The translations under genes were made by a program, and so were the position numbers. DNA of 7,039 nt, taken from contig CALLZA010000462.1 of the NCBI GenBank assembly GCA_937858165.1, forward strand, positions 1-7,039, read 5' to 3'. Below the pieces are notes generated by a model. It was not told the DNA's origin. It saw nothing but the letters and a program-made list of their open reading frames with translations, and did no database searches. This document shows positions 6,475-7,039 of the stretch, piece by piece (the stretch's first letter is position 1; every line of letters begins with the position of its first letter). Source of the stretch: an uncultured Ardenticatenia bacterium (GTDB lineage Bacteria; Chloroflexota; Anaerolineae; Promineifilales; Promineifilaceae).

Positions 6475-6840
6475 ACTATAGCGTCCATAGTTGATCGGCT
6501 CAGCGGGCAGGGAGCCGGGGGCCAGCCGGTCGAGCGTCGCGCGGCCGAGCTTCTCCAGGTAGGCGGCGCGGTCGGGCAAGGCGTAGACCCACTCCTCCAG
6601 CCACGCCTCGGTGGTGGCCTGGTCGCGCGACCACTCATCCCATTTAAGATAGAAGTCGTTGTCGCGGTCGTAGTAGCCCTGGACGTAGCTGGGGTGCGCG
6701 CCGTAAGGTTCGTGGACGACGGCATCGACGATCAGGCCGGGGATGAGCGTGCGGTTGGGGTCGCGGCGGATGAGTTCCTCATCGACCACTTCCTCGACGA
6801 CGACGATGACCTTGTCCGCGGCGAAGGCGACCTCTTTCTG
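6463..6840 (-). CDS. Family I CoA-transferase alpha subunit (GctA-like), C-terminal part only
   Basis: The 125 genuine residues start at the insert edge with QKEVAFAADKVIVVVEEVVD and continue with RRDPNRTLIPGLIVDAVVHE, then GAHPSYVQGYYDRDNDFY and WLEEWVYALPDRAAYLEKLG. This is the C-terminal region typical of GctA-type alpha subunits. It is the expected partner of the beta subunit at 4322-5089, and the pair would form a heteromeric CoA-transferase. Probably more than half of the protein is missing beyond the adapter. A naive gene call would extend it to 6915 and add 25 adapter-encoded residues ending GLGDVYKRQ; these are artefact. The last residues (about SSEQ) and the TAG stop at 6463-6465 come from the adjoining palindromic repeat, so the native C-terminus may have been altered. 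Confidence 0.88.
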   Translation of the reverse strand, partial: QKEVAFAADKVIVVVEEVVDEELIRRDPNRTLIPGLIVDAVVHEPYGAHPSYVQGYYDRDNDFYLKWDEWSRDQATTEAWLEEWVYALPDRAAYLEKLGRATLDRLAPGSLPAEPINYGRYSSEQ

Positions 6841-6906
6841 CTGTCTCTTATACACATCTCCGAGCCCACGAGACCGTACTAGATCTCGTATGCCGTCCTC
6901 TGCTTG
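6841..6906 (-). other. Illumina Nextera i7 adapter (reverse complement), artefact
   Basis: The Tn5 mosaic end CTGTCTCTTATACACATCT is at 6841-6859, the stem CCGAGCCCACGAGAC at 6860-6874, the index CGTACTAG at 6875-6882 and the reverse-complement P7 segment at 6883-6906 (one mismatch, C for T, at 6898). The index is the reverse complement of that at 118-125, so both ends come from the same library. Genomic sequence ends at 6840. Frames through this segment encode the familiar adapter peptides GLGDVYKRQ (minus) and SLIHISEPTRPY (plus). Confidence 0.99.
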
Positions 6907-7039
6907 AAAACACACACAACTCGAGATCGATATCTATACACTACGCTCTACACCAATCACGACCCAATATCTATACCTTATGATCACAACTCGACCTGTT
7001 AGAATTTAACAGACACTATAGCAGCTCTCGTTGACTGCT
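6907..7039. other. Read-through noise after adapter, not genomic
   Basis: The sequence begins with a short A run and CA dinucleotides directly after the P7 segment, then becomes A/C/T-rich and patternless. It has no coding signal and a base composition quite unlike the GC-rich insert. It mirrors the tail at 1-93 when that is read outward from the insert. It should be trimmed with the adapter. Confidence 0.85.

Noticed and set aside
94..6906. Apparent transposon with 66-bp terminal inverted repeats containing Tn5 mosaic ends
   Set aside because: The repeats also contain P7, stem and index sequences and the mosaic ends face the insert. This is the layout of Nextera tagmentation products, and there is no transposase gene inside.
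62..7021. Shared inverted 9-mer (CTATAGTGT at 62-70 and ACACTATAG at 7013-7021) near both extreme ends
   Set aside because: It is short and lies in read-through noise outside the adapters, so chance or shared noise pattern is the simplest explanation.

Overview
This window is one assembled contig whose ends are sequencing artefact and whose middle, about positions 160 to 6840, is real bacterial DNA. Both boundaries carry an intact Illumina Nextera i7 adapter (Tn5 mosaic end, i7 stem, the same 8-base index and the P7 tail) in inverted orientation. Outside each adapter lies low-complexity, read-through-like sequence (1-93 and 6907-7039). Only 160-6840 should be read biologically, and both terminal genes are cut by the adapters, not by biology.

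The genomic part is GC-rich, tightly packed and purely bacterial. The intergenic gaps hold short palindromic repeats built from a CACAGATT-type 9-mer or a GCAGTATTC-type unit. Together with the gene types, this recalls metagenome-derived Chloroflexota (Anaerolineae or Caldilineae-like). That placement is an impression from style and is not proven by a marker gene; SecF would be the best gene for testing it.

Plus strand, left part: a nearly complete secF (160-1085), then a zinc-dependent medium-chain dehydrogenase (1185-2150), separated by a degenerate copy of the CACAGATT repeat. Minus strand, right part, in transcription order from the right edge: the C-terminal part of a family I CoA-transferase alpha subunit (6840-6463), a DUF885-type putative metallohydrolase (6387-5191), the CoA-transferase beta subunit (5089-4322), a membrane-anchored alpha/beta hydrolase (4314-3547) and a class III PLP aminotransferase (3522-2203). 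The dehydrogenase and the aminotransferase genes converge across a 52-base gap.

The minus-strand genes form a plausible operon. The beta subunit, hydrolase and aminotransferase are separated by only 7 and 24 bases. A CoA-transferase beside a class III aminotransferase fits catabolism of an amino acid or related amine through an oxo-acid and its CoA ester, but the substrate cannot be read from the sequence. The oddest biological feature is that the two CoA-transferase subunit genes, normally adjacent, are split by the DUF885 gene, and each junction holds a palindromic repeat. One of these is a perfect 32-bp stem with a 6-base loop; the other runs into the end of the alpha-subunit reading frame.

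I found no phage, CRISPR, RNA gene, insertion sequence or defence system, and no convincing undescribed system. The strongest second-look items are the adapter contamination and the repeat-bounded gene between the CoA-transferase subunits.
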